From positions 40,613-104,612 of the forward strand of contig NZ_JACJTT010000017.1 in NCBI RefSeq assembly GCF_014698825.1: DNA of 64,000 nt, read 5' to 3'. This document shows positions 55,550 to 64,000 of the stretch, piece after piece. Numbering within the stretch: position 1 is the stretch's first letter; every line of letters starts with the position of its first letter. Origin of the DNA: Richelia sinica FACHB-800 (GTDB lineage: Bacteria > Cyanobacteriota > Cyanobacteriia > Cyanobacteriales > Nostocaceae). The notes under the pieces were generated by a model that saw only the letters and a list, made by a program, of their open reading frames with translations, was not told where the DNA came from and ran no database searches. A program made the position numbers and the translations under genes.

Positions 55550-55921
55550 GTGGCGAATCTAGTAGTTGCTAAAAATAGAGTTTGTATCGTGGTTCATCTG
55601 CAACACCAAACAACTGTAAACTCCAACTTGTTTAAAACATTATCTACACAAGAACAGGAGTCAGTATCAGGAGGTAATTTCGCCAGTTTAGGATTACCTA
55701 GCATCGTCTATATGTTTTATCAACAAACAAATATAGACACCAGAGGTAGCAGTGCCATCAATATCAATCAAGGCAATTTTAATGGTTCTGCTCTTAATCA
55801 AACAGAATATCACTTCGCTCAAACTACCTTTGTTTTAGCCATGTTTTTCGGGAGCGATAGTAGGCGACAAAATAGCGGCAGAAGAGGTGGCAACTTCTTG
55901 ACTAGGATTTTAGGTTTGTAG
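55550..55921 (+). CDS. Double-glycine-leader peptide precursor 2
   Basis: 123 aa from the GTG at 55550. LFKTLSTQEQESVSGG is a clear double-glycine leader, cut expected after SGG. The true start is unclear: no ATG fits, and a GTG at about 55589 would give a leader closer to usual length. The mature part (NFASLGLPSIVYMFYQQ...) has a Gly/Asn-rich middle and a basic end (SRRQNSGRRGGNFLTRILGL), no Cys. Probably exported with peptide 1. Confidence 0.75.
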   Translation: MANLVVAKNRVCIVVHLQHQTTVNSNLFKTLSTQEQESVSGGNFASLGLPSIVYMFYQQTNIDTRGSSAININQGNFNGSALNQTEYHFAQTTFVLAMFFGSDSRRQNSGRRGGNFLTRILGL

Positions 55922-56044
55922 TTAATCAATGTTTTGACATGGCAATTAGCATATACCAAGTTTTACTTTCACCAGACACTAACAATCAGATTAGATTTAT
56001 TTCTATATTTCCATTTTTTATTTGCTATATCTATTCATTAAGCC

Positions 56045-58195
56045 ATGAAATATAAATTTGTTAAACAACATAGCGAAGAAGATTGTGGCGCAGCTTGTTT
56101 AGCTTCAATTGCTAGGTTTTATGGAAAAACTTTTACACTAAATCATATTCGGGAAGCCGTAGGTACTGGACAGTTTGGCACGACATTATTAGGATTGAAA
56201 CGAGGAGCAGAAACATTAGGTTTTAAAGCTAGACCAGTGAAAACATCAGCAGAGGTGCTAGATAGACTCAATGAAGCACCTTTGCCAGCAATTATTCACT
56301 GGAAAGGCAATCATTGGGTGGTTTTATATGGTAAAAAAGGCAAAAGTTTTCTCGTTGCTGATCCTGCGGTGGGGATGCGTCAGCTATCTCACAAAGATTT
56401 GGTAGAAGGTTGGACTGATTGGTTAATCCTACTATTAGAACCAGACCCCAATAAATTTTTTGAGCAACAAGATGACCAAGTAGGTGGTTTTTGGCGTTTC
56501 TTTAAACGAGTGTGGATTTATCGTGCCATTCTCGTTCAAGCCTTACCAATTAATTTAATTTTAGGTTTACTATCCTTAGCTTCTCCTTTTTTATTACAAC
56601 TGCTCACCGATGATGTATTAGTCAGAGGAGATACTAAGTTACTGACTACCGTAGCTATTGCTGTAGTCGTGATGAATTTTATTTCTCACAGTCTTTCTTT
56701 TGTCCAATCTAACTTAATTGCTCACTTTGCCCAACGCTTACAATTAGGTTTAGTTTTAGAGTTTGGGCAACAAATTTTGCGTCTCCCTCTGAGTTACTAT
56801 GAATCTCGACGTAGCGGTGAAATTGTCAGTAGGCTCCAAGACATAGAACAAATTAATCAATTAGTGGCTCAGGTAGTAGTTAGTTTACCTAGTCGCTTCT
56901 TTATTGCTTTAATTTCTTTGGGTTTTATGATTTTTTATAGTTGGAAATTAACAGCTGTAGCATTATTTATTGCCGCAGTTATGACTATTTCCACTATTAT
57001 TTTCCAACCGACATTAAGACAAAAAACTCGTGAACTACTAGTCACGGAAGCGGAAACTCAAGGTGTTTTAGTGGAAACCTTTAAAGGTGCCTTGACCCTT
57101 AAAACTACAGGTTCCGGTTTACAATTTAAAGACGAATTAGATAATAGATTTAGCCGATTAGCTACTCTAAGTTTCCGCACAATTCAAATTGGCATTATCA
57201 ATAATACTTTTTCTGGTTTTGTTTCTGCAATTGGTGGCGTTATCTTATTATGGTTTGGAGGTAATTTAGTCATTAATCCTCTAGAAAACCTGAGTATCGG
57301 TCAACTACTAGCATTTAATTCTATGAATGCTAATTTTGTAGGCTTGATTAGCACCATCATTAGTTTTGTGGAGGAATTTACACGAGCTAAAACAGCCACC
57401 CAACGATTAACAGAAGTCATTGATGCGACTCCAGAAAATGAAAACGATGGGAAAAAACCCTTTGCTAAAATTACCGACAACACAGATATTACCCTAACTA
57501 ATCTCAGCTTTCACTATAGTGGTCGTCTGGAATTATTAGAGAATTTTTCTTTAAACATTCCTGGTGGTCAAGTGGTTGCTTTAATTGGAAAATCTGGTTG
57601 TGGTAAAAGTACCTTAGCTAAAATCATTGCTGGCTTATATCCGATTCAATCAGGGAATATTCGCATTGGACTTTATAATCTCCAAGACCTGTCTTTAGAA
57701 TGTCTGCGTCAACAAGTGGTACTCGTTCCTCAAGATGCTCATTTTTGGAGTCGTTCTATTGTCGAAAATTTCCGGTTAGGGGCACCTTATGTTTCCTTTG
57801 AGCAAATTGTCAGGTCATGTCAAATTGCTGGTGCTGATGAGTTTATTAGCCATCTTCCTGATAAATATCAAACCATCTTAGGTGAATTTGGAGCGAATTT
57901 ATCTGGTGGTCAAAGACAGAGGTTAGCTATTGCTAGAGCGATTGTTAATGACCCTTCTATTCTCATTTTAGATGAATCTACTAGTGGTCTTGACCCTGTA
58001 AGTGAAGCACAGGTATTAGAGCGATTGTTCCAACATCGAAAAGGCAAAACTACTATTTTAATTACTCACCGTCCCCAAGTAATTAATCGAGTAGATTGGG
58101 TGGTATTACTTGAACAGGGCAAACTAAAATTACAAGGTTCCTTAGCAGATTTGAAGGCAATTCCAGGAGAACATTTAGACTTTTTAGTTACCTAA
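56045..58195 (+). CDS. Peptidase C39 ABC exporter (PCAT)
   Basis: 716 aa. N-terminal C39 protease with Cys14 in EEDCGAACLAS, His90 in GNHWVVLYG and Asp106 in VADPAVG; a membrane domain of about six helices (about 165-450); and an ATPase with Walker A GKSGCGKST (from 515), signature LSGGQRQR and Walker B SILILDEST, then the switch His in LITHRPQ. It removes double-glycine leaders and pumps the mature peptide across the inner membrane. All catalytic residues are intact. HlyD-type partner follows 20 bp later. Confidence 0.96.
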   Translation: MKYKFVKQHSEEDCGAACLASIARFYGKTFTLNHIREAVGTGQFGTTLLGLKRGAETLGFKARPVKTSAEVLDRLNEAPLPAIIHWKGNHWVVLYGKKGKSFLVADPAVGMRQLSHKDLVEGWTDWLILLLEPDPNKFFEQQDDQVGGFWRFFKRVWIYRAILVQALPINLILGLLSLASPFLLQLLTDDVLVRGDTKLLTTVAIAVVVMNFISHSLSFVQSNLIAHFAQRLQLGLVLEFGQQILRLPLSYYESRRSGEIVSRLQDIEQINQLVAQVVVSLPSRFFIALISLGFMIFYSWKLTAVALFIAAVMTISTIIFQPTLRQKTRELLVTEAETQGVLVETFKGALTLKTTGSGLQFKDELDNRFSRLATLSFRTIQIGIINNTFSGFVSAIGGVILLWFGGNLVINPLENLSIGQLLAFNSMNANFVGLISTIISFVEEFTRAKTATQRLTEVIDATPENENDGKKPFAKITDNTDITLTNLSFHYSGRLELLENFSLNIPGGQVVALIGKSGCGKSTLAKIIAGLYPIQSGNIRIGLYNLQDLSLECLRQQVVLVPQDAHFWSRSIVENFRLGAPYVSFEQIVRSCQIAGADEFISHLPDKYQTILGEFGANLSGGQRQRLAIARAIVNDPSILILDESTSGLDPVSEAQVLERLFQHRKGKTTILITHRPQVINRVDWVVLLEQGKLKLQGSLADLKAIPGEHLDFLVT

Positions 58196-58215
58196 GGGTT
58201 AGTTATTCTACTGTT

Positions 58216-59598
58216 ATGCTTTACACTCATAATTCTCAGGTTGTTTCTACTGTTGAAACTGATACTGTTCTACCACCAGTTAATAGTTGGCTTTATTTTA
58301 CAGGCATATTTTTGGTGGGAACAGTAACTGTAGGTGTTGTTTTATCTTCCTGGATTAAATACAATGTCACTGTTAAAGCTGGGGCAATTGTGCGTCCCAC
58401 AGGAGAAGTGCGGGTAGTTCAATCTCAAGTGGAAGGTACTGTGAAAAGTATCTTTGTCAAAGAAAATCAGTTAGTTAAATTGGGTGATAAAATTGCCCAA
58501 CTTGATAATGAAGAATTACTCATAGAAAGAAGTCAGGTTAAAGATAATATTCAACAGAGTAACCTGCAAGTTATTCAAATTGATGCCCAAATTAATGCTT
58601 TAGGCAATCAAATCATAGCCGAACAGAATTTAATTACTAATACGGTCAATGCAGCTAAAGCAGATTTAATGAGGAATGAAAGAGAATATCAAGAAAGACA
58701 AATAAATACTAAAAGTGAGTGGTTAGCAGCTTTGGCTAATTCCCAAAAGTCTGAGGCAGATGTACGCAAGGCTCAAGCTGATTTAGAGTTTGCTAAAGTA
58801 GATCGCGATCGCTATCAACAATTAGCCAAAATTGGTGCTATTGGTAGACGAGAATTTGAGCAAAAACAATTAGTTGTGAAGCAGTTACAATCTGTCCTAC
58901 AATCTGAGCGCAAATCTTTAGAAATATCTAAACTCAAGACTTTATCGGCACGGGTAGCTGTTAATCCCTCCATTGCCAATGTGACTATTGCTCAAGAACG
59001 TGTGGCTCAAGAAATCGCTAGAGGTGAATCTAGTTTAGCAACTTTACATAAAGAGAAACAACAATTAATTGAGCGCAGAATTCAATTACATAGTCAAATT
59101 AAACAATATCAACAAGCAATTAAACAGCTTGATAATAAATTAAAAAGTAGTATTGTTTTCGCTACTAGTAGTGGAATTATTTTCAAGCAAAATTTACGTA
59201 ATTCTGGTCAGGTTATTCGCATGGGTGAATCTATTGCGGAGATAGTACCTGCTAATACTAAACTCGTAATTAAAGCGAAGATTCCCTCCGCAGAAATTAA
59301 TAAAGTTGTGGTTGGTAAAGTCGCAAAACTACGGATAAATTCTTGTCCTTACCCTGATTACGGTACCTTAGATGGTGTAGTTAAATATATTTCTCCAGAT
59401 GTGATTACTAATCAAGAAAAAACAGCTACTGGGGGATATTTTGAAGCCACTATTGAACCAGCACAGCATGTTTTTGGTAATCAACAAAAACAATGTCAAT
59501 TGCAACCGGGTATGGAAGCACAAGCTGACATTATTACCCAGGAAGAAACTGCACTACAATTTATGTTGCGAAAGGCTAGATTCGCAACAGATTTATAG
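58216..59598 (+). CDS. HlyD-type membrane fusion protein
   Basis: 460 aa periplasmic adaptor. One membrane segment near residues 26-49 (WLYFTGIFLVGTVTVGVVLSSWI), a split lipoyl/barrel-sandwich region (VRPTGEVRVVQSQVEGTV...; IVFATSSGIIFKQN), and between them a long coiled-coil hairpin (about 95-310). The C-terminal beta-barrel ends in LQPGMEAQADIITQEE, usual for HlyD. It links the C39 ABC exporter to an outer-membrane channel, probably TolC-like, which is not in the window. Confidence 0.94.
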   Translation: MLYTHNSQVVSTVETDTVLPPVNSWLYFTGIFLVGTVTVGVVLSSWIKYNVTVKAGAIVRPTGEVRVVQSQVEGTVKSIFVKENQLVKLGDKIAQLDNEELLIERSQVKDNIQQSNLQVIQIDAQINALGNQIIAEQNLITNTVNAAKADLMRNEREYQERQINTKSEWLAALANSQKSEADVRKAQADLEFAKVDRDRYQQLAKIGAIGRREFEQKQLVVKQLQSVLQSERKSLEISKLKTLSARVAVNPSIANVTIAQERVAQEIARGESSLATLHKEKQQLIERRIQLHSQIKQYQQAIKQLDNKLKSSIVFATSSGIIFKQNLRNSGQVIRMGESIAEIVPANTKLVIKAKIPSAEINKVVVGKVAKLRINSCPYPDYGTLDGVVKYISPDVITNQEKTATGGYFEATIEPAQHVFGNQQKQCQLQPGMEAQADIITQEETALQFMLRKARFATDL

Positions 59599-59666
59599 TC
59601 ATAATTCACTTCTTCCTCAAGCAGGTTATTCTACAATTTATATCAGTCATACTGCTACTACAGTTT

Positions 59667-60308
59667 ATGACCTCCGAACAAAAAATCCAGAATGCTCTAA
59701 AATGGTGGTCTTATCGGCAATCTCTTAAATTCTTTTTAGAAGCAGAAGAAATTCGCGATAATTTATTACAGGAATATTTTTCTATTCGTCGAAGTTTTGA
59801 TTTATTAGCAATAGATGCTTTAAATCTATCTCACACAGAAATTAAGTCTTATATTCAAAAATGTGACAATTTTCACTATTCTTTAGTGCAATTGAGTGAA
59901 CGTTTGTGTCCAGCTTCCATTCAAGATAGCCTCCCTTTATCTATGGCTTATTTGGTGGAAAAGTGGCAGTCATCTCATCCTTTGGTATCTATTAGCTTTG
60001 ATATGCCTCTGACATGGTCTAATGAATCGAAGGAAAGAAGTTTAATTGTTTTGATGGCTGTAGAAGAGTTAATGCAAATAACATTACCAGAAGGGATGTT
60101 AGCTATTTCGATGATTTTAAATCTAGAAACAGACGCAACTCTCGACAAAATTAATATAAAAATTTCCTATCCTGACCGCTCAACTTTAAGTTTTTATGCT
60201 AATTTACCAGATTTAGAATATCTCTCTGAGAGTTTTCAATTTTTAATGTCTGGGAAATGTTTTTGGTCAAGTGAAGATTTAAGTTTATTTTGGTCGTTTT
60301 GTTGGTAA
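59667..60308 (+). CDS. Kinase-like protein lacking a catalytic domain (hypothetical)
   Basis: 213 aa, last gene of the peptide-export group. The first 80 residues are helical (EEIRDNLLQEYFSIRRSFDLLAIDAL) and the next part (SLPLSMAYLVEKWQSSHPLVSISFDMPLTWSNESKERSLIVLMAVEELMQI) resembles the region after the dimerisation helices of NarX-like kinases, but no phosphoacceptor His followed by E/R/P motif and no DxGxG or GxGxG nucleotide motif was seen. It may be a regulatory or scaffold relic. The assignment is tentative. Confidence 0.5.
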   Translation: MTSEQKIQNALKWWSYRQSLKFFLEAEEIRDNLLQEYFSIRRSFDLLAIDALNLSHTEIKSYIQKCDNFHYSLVQLSERLCPASIQDSLPLSMAYLVEKWQSSHPLVSISFDMPLTWSNESKERSLIVLMAVEELMQITLPEGMLAISMILNLETDATLDKINIKISYPDRSTLSFYANLPDLEYLSESFQFLMSGKCFWSSEDLSLFWSFCW

Positions 60309-60440
60309 AATATCAATAATTGCTGGTGCTAATGTGTAGAGCAATCGCACCTGTGCAAGTTTGTCCCTCCTCAATAAATTTGTTACAGTAAATTTACAAA
60401 CCTGCATATATTAGTTCCCAGGCAGTAGCTTATTTCAGCT

Positions 60441-62012
60441 ATGAGATTGATTTCTGAACCACCAGTTCCTGTCAAAATTCACAAGATGAAGCAACGGGTG
60501 AGGTGGCAACATCCCAGCATTGTCCAACGCCAAATTGACCAAACCTCCATGGTCGTAGATGATGACTATCAGGAAAATTCTGAGTTTTCCTTTATGGTCA
60601 TTGGTGATAGCGGTACCAAGTCCCATTATTCCCACCATCCTCAACGTCAAGTGATGGAAATGATGCTCAAATATGGTGGGGACTGCCGTTTTGTTCTGCA
60701 CACCGGGGATGTGATTTATGTGGTTGGTTCCCGCGAATATTATCCCAGAAATTTTATTCAGCCCTATCGAGAATTTCTAGTTGGTGGTGAAAACCCAGAT
60801 AGTCTGACCTACGACAATATGGTGTTTAAGTTGCCAATTTTGCCAGTTTTGGGTAATCATGATTACTATGATGTACCATGGCCCTATCGCTTGGTTGCTG
60901 GTGCTACCTTGCCATTACGTCGCATCTTTCGCTACAAAGATATTGAAATTGGTTGGCATGGTTCTAATCAAGGAGATGCTTACGCTAGGGCATTTTTAGA
61001 TTATTTAGGAGGCATTTCTTACCCTCTAGAGTTAGAACGGCATCTAGACCAGTATTACACCGCGAAAACTGATAATGGCAGGTGTTTACGGTATCAACCA
61101 GGAGAATTTACACGCTTACCTAACCGTTACTACACTTTCCGCTATGGTGGCATCGACTTTTTTGCCCTAGATTCTAATACTTTCAATACTCCTGAACCTT
61201 TACCAGCAACTCAAGCTGGTGATGCTTACCGTCAACAATTGCAGCAGCGTCGTCTGGAAATCGAACAAGAAGAATTGCAGATTTTAGCAGCGTGCGACAA
61301 ACTCAACCCCAATTATCCCAGTGAGGCAGAACAACTAGCTGATTTGGGTGGTAAATTAGACCAAATCAATGAAATCAAAATTGACGTAGAAAAGCAATTA
61401 GAGTCTCACACCAGTGCGGATGTTGATTTGGAACAATTGGAGTGGTTAAAAAATAGGTTAATTGAATCTTGGCATAATAGCGAGGTACGGGGACGAATTA
61501 TTTTTCTCCATCATCCCCCTTATGTGACAGAAGCCACCAAATGGCATCAAGGCCAAACTTTAGCTGTGCGTCATCGTTTGCGGTGGGCATTTGACCAGGT
61601 TGCAGCGACCTTGGGAAATCTCCATCAAGGAAGACCCATTGCTGATTTAGTTTTTAGCGGTCATGCCCATTGTTTAGAACACCTGCAAACAGAAAACACG
61701 GGTTATGCAGATTCTCATATCAACTATATCATTTCCGGCGGTAGTGGTCGCCGTCCCCGTCGGCAACGGGAAGAGGGTTTAGAACTGATGGAAACCTTTC
61801 ACGAGGCTAATGGTATTTCCACCCGCAAAGTGGCAAACTCCCTGTTGTATGTGGGACGGAGTGGCCATGGTTTAAATACACGCAAGCCTTATTCCTGCGT
61901 GCGTGTGGATGTTTTAGGTGACAATCTGCCTCAGTTTCGCATTACACCGATGGTAACAGAACTGGTGGAGGACAAATGGTGCGATCGCTTGTTGAATTCT
62001 TTTGTGATTTAA
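60441..62012 (+). CDS. Metallophosphoesterase
   Basis: 523 aa calcineurin-type phosphoesterase. Metal and catalytic motifs in order: FMVIGDSGTKSH (about 50), VLHTGDVIYVVG, VLGNHDYYD, IIFLHHPPYV and FSGHAHCLEHL. A helical insert (about 255-340, rich in Gln/Glu/Leu) separates the halves. The substrate is unknown and no signal peptide is seen. It lies alone, converging with the next gene. Confidence 0.9.
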   Translation: MRLISEPPVPVKIHKMKQRVRWQHPSIVQRQIDQTSMVVDDDYQENSEFSFMVIGDSGTKSHYSHHPQRQVMEMMLKYGGDCRFVLHTGDVIYVVGSREYYPRNFIQPYREFLVGGENPDSLTYDNMVFKLPILPVLGNHDYYDVPWPYRLVAGATLPLRRIFRYKDIEIGWHGSNQGDAYARAFLDYLGGISYPLELERHLDQYYTAKTDNGRCLRYQPGEFTRLPNRYYTFRYGGIDFFALDSNTFNTPEPLPATQAGDAYRQQLQQRRLEIEQEELQILAACDKLNPNYPSEAEQLADLGGKLDQINEIKIDVEKQLESHTSADVDLEQLEWLKNRLIESWHNSEVRGRIIFLHHPPYVTEATKWHQGQTLAVRHRLRWAFDQVAATLGNLHQGRPIADLVFSGHAHCLEHLQTENTGYADSHINYIISGGSGRRPRRQREEGLELMETFHEANGISTRKVANSLLYVGRSGHGLNTRKPYSCVRVDVLGDNLPQFRITPMVTELVEDKWCDRLLNSFVI

Positions 62013-62015
62013 TAT

Positions 62016-62309
62016 CTACAACATCTGGGGAATTAAACTAGCGGTTTTAGTGGCACTATCCCAAATAATCCAATTGGTTTTATCATCTAAATCACCAGCA
62101 GTATTTGCCACCTTGAAATATAACTTGTCACCACCTTTAAACTGCACAGCAAAATCTGCATTTTGGGCATAAACTACAATAAACCCCCGGTCCCGTAAGC
62201 AATACATAGCCCAATTCTTTAAAGATTGCTTATAGGGGTCATGGGGAATTGGTGGTTTAGTAATTGCTTCTTCAATTACCTTTAAAACTTGCGCTAAGTT
62301 CTTACTCAA
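62016..62309 (-). CDS. Small hypothetical protein
   Basis: 97 aa. It shows VLKVIEEAITKPPIPHDPYKQ, then WAMYCLRDRGFIVVYAQNADFAVQFKGGDKLYFKV and a beta-rich end. It looks like a conserved cyanobacterial protein, and I do not know its family. It starts 18 bp after the VOC gene's end, so the two probably form an operon. Confidence 0.65.
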   Translation of the reverse strand: MSKNLAQVLKVIEEAITKPPIPHDPYKQSLKNWAMYCLRDRGFIVVYAQNADFAVQFKGGDKLYFKVANTAGDLDDKTNWIIWDSATKTASLIPQML

Positions 62310-62327
62310 GACAACACTCCTTTACCA

Positions 62328-62777
62328 CTACGCAGGGTCACAACGAATTTCAATCATAAACCCATCAGGGTCATAAAAATACACACCCCTACCTGTAGGA
62401 CGGGTAACAGGCCCGTGGGCAATTTCTAAATTATTTTCCCTGATTACGGACACAGCTTGATCAAATAATTCTGGATTAATATCAAAGGCTAAATGATATG
62501 CCCTAGTGAAAGACTTACTGGGGTCAGGGTCTGGTGGTAATAATTCCGGTTCTCCAAATAAGTCTAATATTGTTCCATCTGGGGTAATAAAATTAGCGAC
62601 CTTACCAGATGCCACCAGTTCTTTTAATGTTTCTGGGACTTCTTCCCCTGTGAGTTCATGTAAGCCTAAAATATGACCATAAAAATGGCGGGATGCTGGC
62701 ATATCGCGGACATTTAAAGCGATATGATGGACTTTGCGTAGATAGCCGACGGGAATAGTTTTTTGAGCAATCATCAT
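62328..62777 (-). CDS. VOC-family (glyoxalase-like) protein
   Basis: 149 aa. VHHIALNVRDMPASRHFYGHILGL at the start, YHLAFDIN in the middle and GVYFYDPDGFMIEIRCDPA at the end give the paired beta-alpha-beta-beta-beta units with the metal-binding His and Glu (His in VHHI, His in YHLAF, Glu in MIEIR). It is a glyoxalase/dioxygenase-type metalloprotein of unknown substrate. Confidence 0.88.
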   Translation of the reverse strand: MMIAQKTIPVGYLRKVHHIALNVRDMPASRHFYGHILGLHELTGEEVPETLKELVASGKVANFITPDGTILDLFGEPELLPPDPDPSKSFTRAYHLAFDINPELFDQAVSVIRENNLEIAHGPVTRPTGRGVYFYDPDGFMIEIRCDPA

Positions 62778-62853
62778 CCCTAAATTGAGAATTTATAAAT
62801 TTAAAATTATCTGTAAGATGCTAATATTTCAAGTTATATTAAGAAACTCAAAT

Positions 62854-62925
62854 GTAGGGTGTGTTGTCGCACAGCGCAACATCAATAATTTCAGGTGCGT
62901 TAGCCTACGGCATAACACACCCTAC
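62854..62925. repeat. 72-bp element with perfect 12-bp inverted ends
   Basis: GTAGGGTGTGTT and AACACACCCTAC flank a 48-bp centre. It resembles the short palindromic intergenic elements common in cyanobacteria and could form a cruciform or be mobilised in trans. No second copy was seen in the window. Confidence 0.75.
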
Positions 62926-63045
62926 CCATAATTTATATTTCTTCATATACATTAAATTTTTATCGCCGACTGACTTAATATTAGCTCAAGTCTAAATCTC
63001 AATATTTTCGCGCTAAAATGCCGTTAGGTGGTGAGATTTTGGAAT

Positions 63046-63933
63046 ATGACTTCAGATTTTGCTTTTTTAAAACGCCTATATAATGCTTTTGACCCATTTC
63101 GTCCCTTACCTGCTGGTGACCCTGCTTATGTTGACTGTCAGGAAGTGCGGGGAGATGGTGATATTTTGGAAGCTGTAGGGAGAGAAATTTTATATTCTGA
63201 TAGAAAGACCTGTCAACTTTATGCAGGTCATCGTGGTGCGGGGAAATCTACAGAATTACTAAGACTGCAAAAAGATTTAGATGAAAAAGGTTTTTTTGTC
63301 ATCTACTTTGCCGCTGATGAAGAAGATATTGATCCAGAGGATGTTCAATATACAGATATCCTCTTAGCTTGCACACGCAATATATTAACAGCATTTAAAG
63401 ATAAAACTAATTCTCCAGCTATATTGAATTGGTTAAAAGAAAGATGTGAAGACTTGAAAGATTTTTTACAAACGAAGATTTCTTTAGAAGAATTATCAAT
63501 TGAAGCACAGGTTTCACAATTTGCTAAAATAACTACTAAGATACGCAGTGAACCCAGCGAACGCCGCAAAATTCGTGATTTGATTAATCCCCATACAGTT
63601 ACTTTAACTAAGGCATTGAATGAATTTATTCAAGATTCCAAAAAAAATCTACCTTCAGGATATACAGAATTAGTTTTAATTGCTGATAATTTAGATAGAA
63701 TAGTCCCTGTTCCACAAGCAGATGGACGTAGCAATCACGACCAGATTTTTATCGACCGTAATGAACAACTAAAAGATTTAGATTGTCATTTAGTTTATAC
63801 AGTGCCAATTTCTCTAATTTATTCTGATAAAGCTGCTTCATTATTAGAAATATATGGTAATTCCCAGGTATTACCAATGATTATGGTACAAACCAGAAAT
63901 GTTGAATGTCGATACAAAACTTTACATCTTTAG
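63046..63933 (+). CDS. P-loop ATPase, probably truncated at its C-terminus
   Basis: 295 aa from ATG 63046; a GTG at 63028 is upstream in frame. An N-terminal region (LYNAFDPFRPLPAGDPAYVDCQ) is followed by Walker A GHRGAGKST (61-69), VIYFAADEEDIDPED and the Walker-B-like ELVLIADNLDRIVPV. This is an AAA/KAP-like ATPase of unknown role. Near the end VLPMIMVQTRN runs into VECRYKTLHL and stops; related proteins appear to go on with a longer helical domain, so it is likely cut short. The last 67 bp of the window show nothing further. Confidence 0.7.
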   Translation: MTSDFAFLKRLYNAFDPFRPLPAGDPAYVDCQEVRGDGDILEAVGREILYSDRKTCQLYAGHRGAGKSTELLRLQKDLDEKGFFVIYFAADEEDIDPEDVQYTDILLACTRNILTAFKDKTNSPAILNWLKERCEDLKDFLQTKISLEELSIEAQVSQFAKITTKIRSEPSERRKIRDLINPHTVTLTKALNEFIQDSKKNLPSGYTELVLIADNLDRIVPVPQADGRSNHDQIFIDRNEQLKDLDCHLVYTVPISLIYSDKAASLLEIYGNSQVLPMIMVQTRNVECRYKTLHL

Positions 63934-64000
63934 ATAGAGTAGCTCTAAAAAGCCTAAAATAGTCAACATAACATTATCTCCTCAAGCCAATGAACATAAC

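Overview
The window reads as chromosomal DNA of a filamentous, probably heterocyst-forming (Nostocales-type) cyanobacterium. The grounds are frequent HIP1 octamers (GCGATCGC), chlH, ftrV, nifJ, a cyanobacterial cobU, several proteins known mainly from cyanobacteria, and an acetyltransferase/glycosyltransferase group resembling hormogonium-polysaccharide genes. Genus cannot be fixed from the sequence alone.

Layout. 0-3 kb: a gene cut by the left edge on the minus strand, then acetyl-CoA synthetase. 2.9-14.4 kb: a co-directional minus-strand block with two MASE1 hybrid histidine kinases, a response-regulator/PAS/GGDEF diguanylate cyclase, then a complete minimal archaic (Csu-like) chaperone-usher pilus operon (pilin, chaperone, usher, second small spore-coat-U-domain subunit). 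14.5-20.2 kb: housekeeping genes (purA, rplY, an APH-like/P-loop kinase fusion, a YdcF-type protein, ftrV). 21.1-27.2 kb: an accessory island of toxin-antitoxin modules (ParD with a ParE/BrnT chimera plus BrnA, an AF2212-type antitoxin with a PIN toxin, HicBA, and a HicB with a ruined HicA) together with DUF4238 and Uma2-like proteins. In this island the spaces around the three 21.7-24.0 kb modules are filled by arrays of HIP1 sites at a period of about 28 bp. 27.3-40.8 kb: chlH, a LpxB-related glycosyltransferase, a DUF697-like GTPase, a CbbX/SpoVK-like AAA+ protein and nifJ. 40.8-46.5 kb: a ParDE pair, two family-2 glycosyltransferases with a hexapeptide acetyltransferase, a coiled-coil protein and cobU. 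46.6-50.6 kb: a decayed IS4-type transposase and a cassette of subtilase, free I9-type inhibitor and alpha/beta hydrolase. 50.8-54.5 kb: an operon of BASS-type transporter, DUF202 membrane protein and arylsulfatase. 54.7-60.3 kb: a peptide-export locus with two double-glycine-leader precursors, a C39-peptidase ABC transporter, an HlyD-type adaptor and a degenerate kinase-like protein. 60.4-64 kb: a metallophosphoesterase, small proteins and an ATPase that ends early.

Small repeats are a theme. A 107-bp element with terminal inverted repeats occurs in three full copies and two fragments, one fragment lying inside a reading frame. A 35-bp palindrome occurs both between genes and, shortened by 3 bp, in frame inside the BASS transporter. 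A 72-bp element with perfect 12-bp inverted ends lies at 62.9 kb. No CRISPR array, rRNA or tRNA gene was recognised.

The loci most worth attention are the pilus operon beside a c-di-GMP signalling cluster, the double-glycine peptide export locus, the protease/inhibitor/hydrolase cassette, and the chimeric ParE-BrnT toxin in the HIP1-punctuated toxin-antitoxin island.
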